A stretch of 64,000 bases of DNA from Lepidodermella squamata (Eukaryota; Gastrotricha): the NCBI GenBank assembly GCA_047495785.1, contig JBLDXI010000063.1, positions 310,001 to 374,000 of the forward strand. The letters run 5' to 3'. The stretch's first letter is position 1, and the number at the start of each line of letters is the position of its first letter. Under the pieces are notes generated by a model. It made no database searches. It had not been told where the DNA came from and worked only from the letters and a program-made list of their open reading frames with translations. Of this stretch, positions 63,241 to 64,000 are shown piece by piece. A program made the position numbers and the translations under genes.

Positions 63241-64000
63241 GCTGTTTTCAGCCGTCACACGTACTGCCGGTATTCGGCATCATCCACTCATGGCGAATCT
63301 ACGCCATCCGTGCATCATTCGATCGTGGCAGCAATTGCAAACGAAATAGCACCCGATTGAGGCACATCGCTGTTGACGCGGTATTCGTAGCGAGCTGAGC
63401 GGGCTAACATGGCTGTTTTCAGCCGTCACACGTACTGCCGGTATTCGGCATCATGCCCACTCGTGGCGAATCAACGCCATCCGTGCATCATTCGATCGTG
63501 GCAGCAATTGCAAACGAAATAGCACCCGATTGAGGCACATCGCTGTTGACGCGGTATTCGCAGCAAGCCTGAGCGGGCTGACATGGTTGTTTTCAGCCGT
63601 CACACGTACTGCCGGTATTCGGCATCATGCCCACTCGTGGCAAATCAACGCAATCCGTACATCATTCGATCGTGGCAGCAATTGCAAACGAAATAGCACC
63701 CGATTGAGGCACATCGCTGTCGACGCGGTATTCGCAGCAAGCCTGAGCGGGCTAACATGGCTGTTTTCAGCCGTCACACGTACTGCCGGTATTCGGCATC
63801 ATGCCCACTCGTGGCAAATCAACGCAATCCGTACATCATTCGATTGTGGCAGCAATTGCAAACGAAATAGCACCCGATTGAGGCACATCGCTGTCGACGC
63901 GGTATGGCGTATGGCGTAGCGGCATGGCGTAGCGAGCCTGAGCGGGCTAACATGGCTATTTTCAGCCGTCACACGTACTGCCAGTATTCGGCATCATGCC

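Larger units (their letters stand above)
32621..64000 (+). repeat. satellite array, right forward block, continues past the window
   Basis: This block has the same monomer in plus orientation without interruption to the last base. From about 33 to 46 kb, 174-bp and 178-bp units dominate. From 50.9 kb, 195-bp units and an AATCAACGCAATCCGTACATC variant dominate. Since 174 bp equals 58 codons, runs of 174-bp units stay open (33157-34545 gives 462 codons); 173-bp units shift the frame. Confidence 0.97.

Noticed and set aside
14552-64000. CRISPR-like array
   Set aside because: The repeats are contiguous 173-195 bp units with no unique spacers, and the context is eukaryotic.
14552-64000. CENP-B box in the monomer (ATTCGCAGCAAGCCTGA compared with NTTCGNNNNANNCGGGN)
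   Set aside because: It matches 7 of 9 fixed positions but fails at two of the CGGG bases. One partial match in a 174-bp unit is within chance.
14552-64000. Pol III B box on the minus strand of the monomer (GATCGAATG)
   Set aside because: It matches 8 of 9 positions, but no A box lies at a suitable distance upstream, so an internal tRNA-type promoter is not supported.
14552-64000. Hammerhead ribozyme core (CTGATG followed by CCGAA in a minus-strand variant)
   Set aside because: The obligatory CUGAUGA and GAAA boxes with flanking stems are not present. Only a short chance resemblance exists.
1-64000. Telomere repeats (TTAGG, TTAGGC or TTAGGG) or rRNA/tRNA genes
   Set aside because: No tandem telomeric run and no rRNA segment was seen. 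The only tRNA-like sequence is the SINE head in COP1 intron 2.

Overview
The window is nuclear DNA from an animal. The genes have short GT-AG introns, GC-rich exons in AT-richer surroundings, AATAAA poly(A) signals, a tRNA-derived SINE and metazoan protein families. It is probably an invertebrate: two-domain secreted C-type lectins and few, small introns fit an ecdysozoan, and TAGG/TACC-type microsatellites are common in arthropods. I cannot place it more precisely from sequence alone.

The left 14.5 kb is ordinary gene-bearing DNA. SET, a nucleosome-assembly-family histone chaperone and PP2A inhibitor (three exons, minus strand, 105-1082), lies head-to-head with the transcriptional coactivator MBF1/EDF1 (two exons, plus strand, 2216-2739). 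COP1/RFWD2 follows, a RING plus coiled-coil plus WD40 E3 ubiquitin ligase (four exons, 3090-8249). It is enlarged to about 1026 residues by low-complexity tracts, including a Gly/Tyr-rich block inside its last WD40 blade. A tRNA-derived SINE sits antisense in COP1 intron 2. A secreted protein with two C-type lectin domains follows (three exons, 10027-11304). The next 3.2 kb (11305-14551) has no recognisable gene. It holds a GC-rich promoter-like block with a TATA box, microsatellites, and an AT-rich stretch up to the array edge. The genes are independent eukaryotic loci, not an operon or pathway.

From about 14552 to the end of the window (49.4 kb, roughly 280 units) the DNA is one uninterrupted tandem satellite with a monomer of about 174 bp. 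Monomers fall into discrete length classes of 173, 174, 178 and 195 bp, set by defined indels. The 178-bp and 195-bp classes occupy different zones of the array. Multi-monomer higher-order copies are visible at offsets of 519, 543, 694, 1560, 2277 and 5937 bp. One block of 2.2 kb (30386-32620) is inverted and bounded by two palindromic junctions, one of them a perfect 180-bp inverted repeat around a 43-bp spacer. Long open frames in the array arise because 174 is a multiple of 3 and the consensus lacks stops; I do not call them genes. The array runs off the right edge, so its full size and its other flank are unknown.
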